Positions 1 to 10,300 of a DNA stretch of 64,000 bases are shown here, one piece after another. The translations under genes and the position numbers were made by a program. This stretch comes from Rhyzopertha dominica. Taxonomy: Eukaryota > Arthropoda > Insecta > Coleoptera > Bostrichidae. Every line of letters begins with the position of its first letter. The stretch's first letter is position 1. The stretch lies in assembly GCA_025024175.1 (NCBI GenBank), contig QCXZ01000041.1, positions 46,371,786 to 46,435,785 of the forward strand, in the 5' to 3' direction. The notes below the pieces were generated by a model that saw nothing but the letters and a program-made list of their open reading frames with translations, made no database searches and was not told the DNA's origin.

Positions 1-5
1 TGTAG

Positions 6-575
6 ATGAATAATTTACATAAATTCGAAAACAGCCTAGAGAAAAAAGAGTACTTTTTGTGTGAATTACTTGGATTAATATTAAGTATAACGACTGGTTA
101 TCCATTTTTTTATGATTTTTGTAATGCAGACTATTTTGGGTTAAACAACTATCTAGCTATTGTATGCTGGAAAGATTGCCTGAATGATAAAAATATTGAT
201 ATGAATGTTCAACGATTTTATATTTTGCATGCAGCAATATCTCTGTTTGTTCCTCTAAAGGTTTGTAAGGCCTCACTTTACCCAAAATGGTTTTCCCAGC
301 AACTGATAGCCCTGATAAAGAAAGATAAGATTTACAAGCCTTCCCTGGATATCAATTATAATTATGTTTCTAATCTGAGAGCCCATTGTCAAATTATTTT
401 AAAGTTATGCTGTGCAAAGTATGTATATTAACTCAGCTGACCAAAAACTACGGAAAAATCAAAAAACTTTTGAAATTTGCCTGGGACCATGAATTTAGAT
501 GATAGGAAGGCAATGTTCGCCACAGAAATTTGTAATGTCTTCTTGGATCAGTGTTCTGCTGTTTATGTTGATCAT
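6..575 (+). mobile_element. LINE ORF2 fragment (linker between endonuclease and RT)
   Basis: A 141-codon open frame starts at 6 and stops at 431. Its second half (FVPLK, then YPKWFSQQL, then a basic helix and LRAHCQ) has the layout of the region between endonuclease and reverse transcriptase in Jockey/CR1-group LINEs. After the stop, a shifted frame continues with residues like ATEICNVFLDQCSAVY, matching the usual 'FANYFSSVY' position, so the element probably runs to about 575 with a frameshift. No RT motif follows. This is a dead fragment; the exact clade is not resolved. It differs in sequence from the LINE inside the gypsy element downstream. Confidence 0.6.
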
Positions 576-748
576 GGTTTGTGGACCCGGATCAATCTGG
601 TGGTGGCCAGAATTGTATTGCTTGTCTTGGGCCTTGGTATTTCGTAGAGGCAGTTTTTAATAAGATACTGTCTGTTCCGAGCAAAGTAAAAGTGTATATT
701 TTCTTTGAGCACTGTATATTAACCAAAATCTTTATATAAAATTATTAA
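576..748. other. Short flank between LINE fragment and gypsy 5' LTR
   Basis: AT-rich sequence with no recognisable gene. It ends in a TATATAAAATTATT stretch. A similar TATATAAAATTAT stretch follows the 3' LTR at about 6899, but no clean 4-6 bp target-site duplication can be defined. Confidence 0.5.
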
Positions 749-1634
749 TGTTAAATGTCTATTTTTGTATCTGCGTTGTTATTAAAATAAAAGGTGTTTT
801 TGTGCGTTTATTAATTTCTTGCTATGTTTAGAATCGCTGTTAATAAGATAAATACTAATATCGAAGCGAATGCGTATGCATGCGATTAATTGTTTTGGCG
901 AGAAATATCAGAGTCGCGAGGAGATGCAAAAGTAGGCAATGAGTATGGATGTGTCATTTTTGACAGAGAGAAATGTTCTTGATTTTGGCTCTGAGAGAGC
1001 GAGGTCTTTGGCCATGTTGTGCCTCAGGCAGAGAGAGTAAGGTCTTTGGCCATGTTGTGCCTCAGGCAGAGAGAGTAAGGTCTTTGGCCATGATGTGCCT
1101 CAGGCAGTTTGAAACCCCTAGCGCAGAGTGCCCGGTTAACAGCCGTGGTTCCTTCGAGTGGAGGACTTGCATTCCGGGGGGTAATGCAGGATATCTCGAA
1201 TGACATAGTTCTGGTGGAGAGGGTAGCCTTATTAGGTGCCCCCGATCCGGGCTATTGGAATGCGACCCTATAGGCCTTAGGGTGAGCGTTCGGGGAAGCC
1301 TCTACTATTTCAGGTTGACACTAGCTAGTTGTTGAAGAGAGAAAACTAACAAGGTATTCATAACCACCATTGACTAATGATGTAATCTAAGGGATAAAGC
1401 CATGGACAGGATAAGGATGATGCCCTGGGGTGAAAACCCCTCTGTGAGTCTTAACTGTATCTTTTTGAGTTTAACGGATGAGTAACTTATGTTTTGTTTT
1501 TGCATCTCCCGCGCGTGTGTGAAACCGCCTTGTCTGTCCACCGGAGTGACCGCATTGTTATGACCCACGGATGAAGGCGGCGATAATGTAAGTCTTTCTT
1601 GATTATTCCCGCATCAGTTTTTCTATGTTTTTCA
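749..1634 (+). repeat. 5' LTR
   Basis: Begins TGTTAAATGTC and ends TTTTTCA. It contains three tandem copies of a 38 bp unit with core GGTCTTTGGCCATG (993-1106). The short open frames inside it occur in both LTRs and are not genes. Identity with the copy at 6011 appears complete by eye. Confidence 0.85.
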
Positions 1635-1644
1635 TTCAGGTGTG

Positions 1645-1876
1645 GGGTCAAACAATCGGTTCACAGATTCGGTGAGATGAATTCAAAAAGTTTAAGCACG
1701 TTTTATCGCAGCGCAGTGGTTTGACAAATTATAGTTTGTCGTAATTATAATTGGTGGTCAAACAATCGGTTCACTGATTCGATGAGATTAATAATAACGT
1801 ATTCAACATTTTTAGCACGTTTTGTCGCAGCGCAGTGGTATGACAAGTTATCGTTTGTCGTAATTATAATTAGTGG
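1645..1876 (+). repeat. Duplicated ~110 bp leader unit of the gypsy element
   Basis: Two diverged tandem copies (1645-1754 and 1755-1876) share GGTCAAACAATCGGTTCAC, GCACGTTTT, TCGCAGCGCAGTGGT and TTTGTCGTAATTATAATT. They lie directly after the 5' LTR, where a tRNA primer-binding site is expected; TGGGGTCAAAC near 1643 is a candidate but is not proven. Confidence 0.7.
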
Positions 1877-2034
1877 TTAAGCGGCGGCTGACAGTTTTTG
1901 TGCAAAATACGTTTATTCAGCAAAGTTCTTGGCCTTAACAGGATCTCTTTTGTTTCGGCGTGATTATTGGTAGATCTAATACCTCTATCATACATGTTTT
2001 GCATATTCTTCATGTTCATACAAATATGGGTACC

Positions 2035-2070
2035 CATCATCAACATCATCATCATCATCATCACCATCAT
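2035..2070. repeat. (CAT)n microsatellite
   Basis: A run of CAT/ATC triplets with two interruptions. The methionine-rich minus-strand frame over it is only a by-product. Confidence 0.85.
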
Positions 2071-2317
2071 TTTCTTTCATTTCTTGATGTTTAATAACAT
2101 CCTATGATAACATTATACAGGCAGTTGCCCAATCGTGTAATTATCAAGCCCCGAAGCGCTGTTGACCTTTCTGAAATATTGCGATGAGAATCAACCAAGT
2201 ACATTTCCTATTTCTTATTTAAAGATAAGGTAATGCACAGCGAGTAGACGTAATCCAGCTATGCTCCGGTTATTTGTGCTTAAAGTGCCCAGTTTATGTG
2301 ATTTAAATTTGTATTCT

Positions 2318-2583
2318 GAAGACCTAGAATCGCCAGATTCTGCTCAGGATAGGCAGCTCATATTCCGCAACAAGAAGTTGTTGAGAGGAACCAATATTTC
2401 CATAAGATCATAAGATCTCACGAGGAAGCGCCTAGAATTACTAAAACTCTGTAGCTCTGAATTTGGTGCTTGTAACGTATGGACTTAACAGGGTTAAGTC
2501 AAAATAATAGTAAATGGTCGTAAATACTCTGTAAATTCTGTTGACGATGTAGTCAATATACAGAACAGTATTGGTAGCAGTTA
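2318..2583 (+). pseudogene. LINE ORF1 C-terminal remnant
   Basis: Reading from 2318 gives RQLIFRNKKLLRGTNISI, a stop, then DLTRKRLELL, FGACNVWT, a stop, and NGRKYSVNSVDDVVNI ending at 2583. This resembles the C-terminal domain of Jockey/CR1-group ORF1 proteins ('EDLTKRRLELLK...VWT..GRI'). At least two in-frame stops and a frame change break it. It sits about 230 bp before the ORF2 endonuclease, as expected for a two-ORF LINE. Confidence 0.6.
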
Positions 2584-2812
2584 ATTGGCAACGTTATCCT
2601 TTTATTATGTGTGGCGCGGATTTGTTGCTAGCGTAAAGTGTAATGCTTTTCCGGGAGCTACTGCCGATTGTTAAGTATTAATTTTGCTTTTCTTTAATTT
2701 AACAATTAAACAGACTTCAGTACCATTTAGTTTAAATAAGTCAGGTTGTATTTGTTCTCATTTAGAGGTAATAGATATCCTGTATTGTGTATTAGTTTAG
2801 CTTATAATTTTT

Positions 2813-3486
2813 ATGAAGGTTGCACATCTTAATGTAGGATCGCTCTTAGCACATTTTCAAGATTTTATCAATTTAGTTCAAAGTGCAAACTATGTTGTTG
2901 TTATGGTTAGCGAGACATGGTTGTCTAATAATGTAGATCTATCTATTTTAGCAATACCTGCTTACAATCTTCGTTATACGCATCGTGCTGAGGGTCGAAG
3001 TGGCGGCATATATCAAGTCGACTTTTTGTAACTCGTTAATAGAGTTCGATTTTGAGATTAATTCCTTTATTGACTGTTTGTTTTTTAGCATCCGCGTAGG
3101 GACTGTAAATTATGGGCGTATGCTATCGTCCGTCTAGCTCCACCTTGGGCAATTTTGTTGAAACCCTTGATAATATATTTGTTTTTGTTTGCGGTATGTA
3201 TGATCAATTTGTCTGTCTGGGTGATTTCAACATTAATTTCCTAAATATTTCTAACCCTGTGTATGCATGTTTGGAGGCATACAACTTGGTGTAAGTCTTG
3301 GATGAACCGAATAGAGTGACTGGTAACTCAAGCTTACTGATTGATCCTTTATTCGTATTCCATTCTCTGAATGTTACAAGATACGGTACGAAGAACTGTG
3401 ACGATATTTCTGACCACAGATTGGTTTATTGTGAATTTAGTACACCTAAGATTAAATGTGAGCCCAAATATGTTACTTATGTGTAG
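2813..3486 (+). pseudogene. LINE ORF2 endonuclease (AP-type) remnant
   Basis: Apurinic-endonuclease motifs occur in order over broken frames: LNVGSLLAHF at the start, SETWLS, GVCYRPSS, LGDFNINF and SDHRLVY. The last two are the usual catalytic D/N and D/H positions. Frameshifts lie near 3030 and 3295. Confidence 0.65.
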
Positions 3487-5453
3487 ATCTTTCAGACGCT
3501 TTGATGTCAGTGAGTTTCGAAAAAGTTTGGAATCTATTGAATGGACTGATGTGATACGTGAAACTAATATTGATAAGAAAGTTGAAAATTTCAACACCCT
3601 AAGTATTTCTCTCTTTGATCAGCATGCCCCAGTGGTAACGTCTAGAGTAACAAAGCCCAATGCAATGTGGTGTTGCCCTGAACTCAAATGTCTCATGAGT
3701 AAACGTGATGCATCCTTCCGTAAATACAAACGAAGTAAACTTCCTGAAAATTTTGCTGTATACAAGATGTTGAGAAACTTGACTGTGAACTCTGTTAGGA
3801 CGGAGAAAAGTCATTACATAGGTTCAGTTGCTTCTAGTTGAGATATAAAAACTATTTGGTCGGCTCTGCGCAATTTAAAAATTGGTACTATCAAAGTCAG
3901 ATCTGAATTGCCTTCTAACCTGTCTAATAGCAATTTCATTAACGCATATTTTTCACAGTGTTTTTCAATCAAATAATATCGGCTCTAATTATATAATGCA
4001 ATATTATGAGAATGCTAGATTCCCATCCCTACAACAATTTTTCTTGAGAATGGTTACTTTAGAAGAGGTACTCTCCGCACTCTTTAACGTAAAAAAAATA
4101 ATTGTGGCACAAACATCTCATTGAAAAGGTTGCACTTATGTAGTTCCATTATTGATTTATACCTATTACACGTTTTCAATTATTGTTGTATGGAAAAAGC
4201 TTATTTCCCTACAATGTGGAAGAAACTCATCGCAATACCTATACCTAAAAAGTCTAACCCTGAAAACTTTCCGGATTTACGTTCGATTAGCGTTTTACCT
4301 GCAGCTTCAAAACTGTTTGAATCTCTAGTCTACGAACAGATATCTATCTGACTTTGTCTTTTCTAGGAAAATCATTCTCGATGCTCAGTGCGGATTCAGA
4401 CGCGGTCGGTGCACTCCTACTGCACTAGTTTCAGTCATGGATGATTTTATTGCAGCTTATGATAAAGGTTTAGTCAGTGCTTTGGTTTTGCTCGATTTTT
4501 CAAAAGCGTTCGATACTATTAATCACGGTATGTTATGCGCCAAACTAAAGTCTTGCGGTTTCAGTAGTTTGTCGGTACAGTTTATTAGATCTTACTTGAG
4601 CGATAGAACCCAAGTGGTAAAATAAATATAGTGTCTCCTTTGAATTGTCAGTTAGATCTGGTGTTCTGCAAGGCTCCACATTAGGATCTCTGCTTTTCAT
4701 AATATGTACGTCTGATATAGCGAGCTCAGTTCTTCATTGTAAAGTAATAACTTACGCCGACTATACACAGTTGTATTTTAGTTTCGATAAGCATGATTTC
4801 GCAAGGCTGGAAAAATTCTAAATGAAGAACTTAAAAAATTAAGAAAATTGTCTGCTGAACATGGTCTTCAATTGAATTTGTCTAAGTCGCAGCTGATTAT
4901 CTTTGGTAATAAAAGTGGTACAAAATTTCTTAAACAGTCTTTCAATGTTTGTATAGATGGTACAAGATTAAATTTTGTTGATCATACTTTGATCTCATTA
5001 TAAACACTCAGATCTGGTTTGAGCTGCATGTAACTAAGTCAATACAAAAATCATTTTAACCTTAAGTTATTTTATGCTTGTAGACATTTTTTTACCGTTA
5101 ATTTGAAAAGGCAATTATGTGATTTACTCGTTCTCGTCCTCTTTAATTATTGCAATTTTTTATATTACCCCTGTTTGGATTCGGTTGGTAGAAACAGGAT
5201 TCAGATTGTTTAGAATGCATGGTGTCGCTTATTTTTTGGCTTGCAACGCCGGGACCACGTATCTTACAGGATTAACTCTTTGAACCGGCTACGCATGGAT
5301 TCCCGCTGGAGTTTTCATTTGAGTTGTTTCGTCCAAGCTTTACTAAATTCTCCTCATGCATGTGATAACTTGAGGTCTAAGCTTGTTCCTCATTCAACTA
5401 CGCACTCACGTCATACACGAAATAAAGCTAAGTATTCACATACAACGCTGTAA
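3371..5453 (+). pseudogene. LINE ORF2 linker, reverse transcriptase and C-terminal tail remnant
   Basis: A 156-codon linker frame (3371-3841) is followed by RT blocks at 4121-4351 (IPIPKKSNPENFPDLRSISV), 4437-4625 (FSKAFDTINHGML) and about 4625-4800 (SGVLQGSTLGSLLF, then YADYTQLYF). The tail at 5241-5453 (LQRRDHVSYRINSLNRLRMD) is the conserved C-terminus of this LINE group. Several frames and stops; inactive. Confidence 0.7.
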
Positions 5454-5888
5454 GGCGGTAAGGCTGTAAAGCTGTAAGGCTCACCCTTCGGAGCGAGTTT
5501 TAAAAAAAAAACTAAATATTAACAAATTTAAATTTAAACTAAGACAGTTATTTTTCGATCGTCAGATTTCATGATGACCATGACTTACTTCGTTCGTTCG
5601 GACTCGATGAGGTTTCAAGCAATAGCTTACTATCCCCAAAGACCACACATGAAGGCTAACCTAAGGAGATAAGACACCTGTTGATAATAATAACTGAAGC
5701 GTAAGACGTATAATCAATTAACAATAGGGGTATTCATAAATTATACCATAATAAACATAGTTTAAGTTTCTTTTCGAAGGTTAAGTAGAATAGCTTCTGC
5801 TAGACTTTGCCTTTATTGATCATGTATTACTCTCAGTATCTGCTCTTGTTTTAATAAAATCTATTTATTATTATCAAATCCATTTATT

Positions 5889-5972
5889 ACATCAGATACC
5901 ATCGATGAGGACAGTGGCTCAGATGAAGTACCATTGACTAATTTATCCCAATCAAGTAGGGATACCGAATAA
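5889..5972 (+). pseudogene. 3' end of the gypsy pol-like frame
   Basis: A 27-codon open tail with acidic and serine-rich residues (TSDTIDEDSGSDEVPL...) stops at 5970-5972, 38 bp before the 3' LTR. Position and composition fit the end of a gypsy polyprotein, but no domain can be named. Confidence 0.4.
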
Positions 5973-6010
5973 TTATGTCGTGAGGACACGACCCTGTTAG
6001 GTTGGCCGAA

Positions 6011-6896
6011 TGTTAAATGTCTATTTTTGTATCTGCGTTGTTATTAAAATAAAAGGTGTTTTTGTGCGTTTATTAATTTCTTGCTATGTTTAGAATCGCT
6101 GTTAATAAGATAAATACTAATATCGAAGCGAATGCGTATGCATGCGATTAATTGTTTTGGCGAGAAATATCAGAGTCGCGAGGAGATGCAAAAGTAGGCA
6201 ATGAGTATGGATGTGTCATTTTTGACAGAGAGAAATGTTCTTGATTTTGGCTCTGAGAGAGCGAGGTCTTTGGCCATGTTGTGCCTCAGGCAGAGAGAGT
6301 AAGGTCTTTGGCCATGTTGTGCCTCAGGCAGAGAGAGTAAGGTCTTTGGCCATGATGTGCCTCAGGCAGTTTGAAACCCCTAGCGCAGAGTGCCCGGTTA
6401 ACAGCCGTGGTTCCTTCGAGTGGAGGACTTGCATTCCGGGGGGTAATGCAGGATATCTCGAATGACATAGTTCTGGTGGAGAGGGTAGCCTTATTAGGTG
6501 CCCCCGATCCGGGCTATTGGAATGCGACCCTATAGGCCTTAGGGTGAGCGTTCGGGGAAGCCTCTACTATTTCAGGTTGACACTAGCTAGTTGTTGAAGA
6601 GAGAAAACTAACAAGGTATTCATAACCACCATTGACTAATGATGTAATCTAAGGGATAAAGCCATGGACAGGATAAGGATGATGCCCTGGGGTGAAAACC
6701 CCTCTGTGAGTCTTAACTGTATCTTTTTGAGTTTAACGGATGAGTAACTTATGTTTTGTTTTTGCATCTCCCGCGCGTGTGTGAAACCGCCTTGTCTGTC
6801 CACCGGAGTGACCGCATTGTTATGACCCACGGATGAAGGCGGCGATAATGTAAGTCTTTCTTGATTATTCCCGCATCAGTTTTTCTATGTTTTTCA
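6011..6896 (+). repeat. 3' LTR
   Basis: Matches the 5' LTR base for base as far as I could compare, including the triple 38 bp unit (6255-6368). It ends at 6896 with CA. Confidence 0.85.
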
Positions 6897-7354
6897 TTAT
6901 ATATAAAATTATATCTCTTGGCAGGACATGACGATAACACATTACACACATAACACACTAGAAGTGTATGAAAGGTAACCATGTCAAATTTATTCCTAGA
7001 GCAGCAAACATTGCAAATGTTCTCCAGTTTATGAGGGTGGCTGGGAAACTAAAACAACTGAAGAACTGATAAAGAAAATTTCGCCAATTCCGAAGTACAC
7101 ACTTAAGCTGCAGATAATGGGCCAGACTCATACTATTGTATTATTATTATTGTTACATATGGTCATTAATGTTATATGTTTTCAAAAGTGTCAAATATAG
7201 TCAAAACAAGACTTTTCGGATTTTTAGTTGACACGCCCATACTAATAAATATGTTTCATTTGTATTTTCAACCACCATTTGCTTAATGAACATTTTTGAG
7301 TTTCAGTATCACCATAAACAACCCATAAAATATCACGATCATCGTTTTACTTAC
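6897..7354. other. MED25 intron; possible HDDC2-like remnant
   Basis: Non-coding for MED25. On the plus strand about 6979-7059 reads KFIPRAANIANVLQFMRVAG followed by KLKQLKN and a stop. The pattern L-x-F-x-x-V-A-G-K-L-K resembles the N-terminus of HD-domain protein HDDC2, but the expected next block does not follow in frame. If related at all it is a pseudogene fragment. A (TTA)n stretch lies near 7139. Confidence 0.3.
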
Positions 7355-10300
7355 ATTTCCGGCTCCCCATCTTTCGAATTGGCAGACACCTGACACGGCA
7401 CGTGTTTGGTAACCTTCTGGTCCGAACTGGGGTTCTTCCCCTTCTCCAGCCACTCCACGAAGCCCTGCCATATCGTGTGTCTCTCCCTGCCGGGCTGCTG
7501 GTTTTGGGACACGGACTGCGCCTGCGAAGTGGCCACCTGATTCGGGGGAATCACCTGAGACGGATTGGACGTCTGCATCTGCATGCCGCCGGGAACAGTT
7601 TGTGCCATCGACGTTTGGACAGTTTGTTGTTGGTTTGGGAGGACGTTGATTCGAAGGGAGGAGTTCTGTTGTTGTTGCTGCTGCTGCTGCTGCTGTTGCT
7701 GCTGGTTGAGTGCTGGATTGTTGCCCACTGTCAAAAAAATTGTTTCAAGGTTTAGGCTAAAATACTAAATAAATACAATAGAGACTTAAAACAACAATGT
7801 ACAGGGTGAGCAAATAAGAGAGGTGGCCGGTCATATCTGATAAACCAGTAGCCCTAGAGCTTTGAGGTAAAAAATTTTTCAAGTAAAGTGGCCAAGAGAA
7901 ATCGCTGGAAAATATTTTCGAATTTGTAAAGTGACAGCTAGAGGGCGCTGTGATACCTCCAAATTACAAAATTAATGTTTGTGTCATTTTTAGCTAATAA
8001 ATGTCTGCAGTATTAAACATTTTAAGATTGTTTGGACTGAAATCTACCATTTTTGTTGAACATTTTTTTGTCAAATGTCAAATAAAGGAGTGGGGGGCGG
8101 GTGAATATTAATATAGAAAATCGGTAATATTTCAGGTTTGGCTTGACAGATTTCAACCGACGGGGTGTCGTTTTCAAGAGCTTATGTGCCCTTATAAAAA
8201 GCAATTTTAAGTGTCAGAACATTGTTTGTGTGTTGATCGCAAAAGGGCGTTTTCTGAAATTACTACCTAAAATCGATTTTTCTCAAAATGTTTAAATGGT
8301 GCGGTTTTCACCATTTTAATCCATATTCAATTGTTCTTTTAATGAAGTAAATAGCCTTATATCTTTGCATTTAAAAATTTCGAGAAAAACTGATAATTAG
8401 GTAGTAACTTCAGAAAACACCCTCTTACGGTCAACACACAAACAATATTCTGACACTTAAAATTGCTTTTTATAAGNGNACATAAGCTCTTGAAAACGAC
8501 ACTTCGTTGGTTGAAATCGGTTAAGCCAAACCTGAAATATTAGTGATTTTCTATATTAAGAGGGGCGTTTACCTAGAGCAAAGCGGGTCATTTTAAGCAT
8601 CTACTGTTTTACATTTTACCGAGTTATTCGAAACTTTTTCGAAGTGAAATTTCGAGATGGCAATGACAAAAGATGTAGTTACAACGTAGAGTTCGATTTT
8701 TTCTGAATTTGGTATGGTAATGTAAATATTTGTTGTTATATTTTGCTTAAAAATGCGTATTTTTGGCGAGCTATTTCTCGAAAACTAAGGCACATAAACG
8801 AAAAATTCGAACTCCACGTTGTAGCTACATATTTCTTTGTACACTACTAAAAACATGAGCACTATAAATAAGTAAAAACATTAAAAAAATCTAAAACCAC
8901 AAACTCTTTCGCACGAGTCCGTCAAGAGAGCGGAATGCGAATGCCCATCCCCACCAGATCCGTCGCGTGGTATGCAGAGAACAATGAGGCTAAGATACAA
9001 ACCTGTCGGGAATGATCGTGCGGTATACAATTTATTCCGATATGACCGGATTTCTAAGCTTTTATGTCTAAATACACATGACAAGTTTAATGTTAAAAGC
9101 TCTTTCACATTAATTTACTGTCTGCCGAAGCAATGGGGAGGCGATATGAAAATTATTATAAAAGTTCCTCCAGAAATCATAGTCGACATGCAGTTAGAAT
9201 GAAATGTTATATAGTTCATATTTACAGAAATAAATGGGTTATTCCATATTTTGAATAACCTGGTATAATATCATAGTAAGTTACTAATATCATGCTTACT
9301 TTTTTATGCACACGCTACAGTCAGCAATTTTCCGAATATTAGTTTAGCCCGTCTGATCTTTGCGTAATTTCTACCTATCGGCTACCTTCTTACGTCCCAT
9401 GTCCCGCTGGTAACATGGGTTGCATAGTTTACATTTTGCCCGATCGCTCCAAGTAAATGCCCCTCTTAATATTCATCCACCACCCACTCCTTTATTTGAC
9501 ATTTAACAAAAATGTTCTAAACAAAAATGGTAGATTTTAGTCTAAACAATCTTAAATGTTTTATACTGCAGACATTTATTAAGCAAAAAATGACACAAAC
9601 ACTAATTTTGTAATTTAGAGGAACTACAGCGCCCTCTAGCGGTCACTTTACCAACTCAGCAATTTCTCTTGGCCATTTTACTTAAGAAATTTTTTACCTC
9701 AACGCTCTAGGGCTACTGGTTTATGAGATATAACCAGCCACCTCTTTTATTTGATCACCCTGTACATTTCACACATGAAATTATTAAAACCAAAACAAGC
9801 CACACCATGAAATAAAAGTCGTACAGTAAAAAAAGAGGTTCGCAAGAGACATACAATGTCAGCAGAAATAAACAAGGTTCACACTTGATAGATAAGTTTT
9901 TTGTCCCCACCCCACCAACTTTTTCATTATAAATTAAACAAATAATTTAAAGAACAAAGTTCTTCTAACTGAACCACTTACTCTGCCCAAACTGATTCAC
10001 TCCAGTGCCGGAAACGGATGAGGGTGGCTGAGTCAGCTGCGCGATCAACGCGCTGCCCTGCGTTGTACTTATCTGCGGCTGGTTCATGAACGCCCCCTTT
10101 TGGGCGGTCTGAGGAGGCGGCATGGGCCAACGTGGTCTCGTGTTTGCCATGTTATACCCCGGAGGTGCAGGCAACTGTGACATCGGTATCGTTTGGTTAC
10201 CCAGCATTCCTCGCGTGTTGCTCACGATTCCCGCCATTCCGGCAGTGGCCATCGCCTGAGAATGCTGTGGTATCTGGTTCATTCCTTAAAAAAATACAGG

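Larger units (their letters stand above)
2260..5880 (+). mobile_element. Decayed Jockey/CR1-group LINE inside the gypsy element
   Basis: The domain order is that of a two-ORF LINE. ORF1 C-terminal remnant is at 2318-2583. The ORF2 endonuclease is broken across 2813-3486 (LNVGSLLAHF, VSETWLS, GVCYRPSS, LGDFNI, SDHRLVYCEF). The RT follows at about 4200-4800 (IPIPKKSNPENF, LLDFSKAFDTINHGML, SGVLQGSTLG), and a conserved C-terminal tail at 5241-5453. Many stops and frameshifts break it. The RT catalytic box reads YADYTQ instead of YADDTQ, so one catalytic aspartate is lost. The 3' end near 5860-5880 is an AT-rich TTTATTATTAT tail. The 5' boundary is uncertain. It cannot be autonomous. Confidence 0.75.
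749..6896 (+). mobile_element. Gypsy-type LTR retrotransposon with LINE-filled interior
   Basis: Two 886 bp direct repeats with TG...CA ends (749-1634 and 6011-6896, offset 5262) bound this element. I saw no difference between them. What survives of its own interior is a leader with a duplicated ~110 bp unit (1645-1876) and a 3' stub. The stub has an open frame ending at 5972 (acidic, ...DEDSGSDEVPLT...), then a short hairpin GTCGTG/CACGAC and GGTTGGCCGAA just before the 3' LTR. A hairpin of the 'GAGGAC' kind before the 3' LTR is common in arthropod gypsy elements. No gag, protease, RT or integrase of its own is left. Most of the interior is a decayed LINE. Confidence 0.7.

Noticed and set aside
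973..1203. Open frames inside the LTRs (76, 60 and 64 codons, repeated at 6235-6830)
   Set aside because: They are duplicated only because the LTRs are, overlap on both strands and show no domain.
7402..7768. Plus-strand frames of 117 and 67 codons, Leu- or Cys-rich
   Set aside because: Antisense shadow of the MED25 Gln-rich exon; the runs come from the CTG/TTG repeat.
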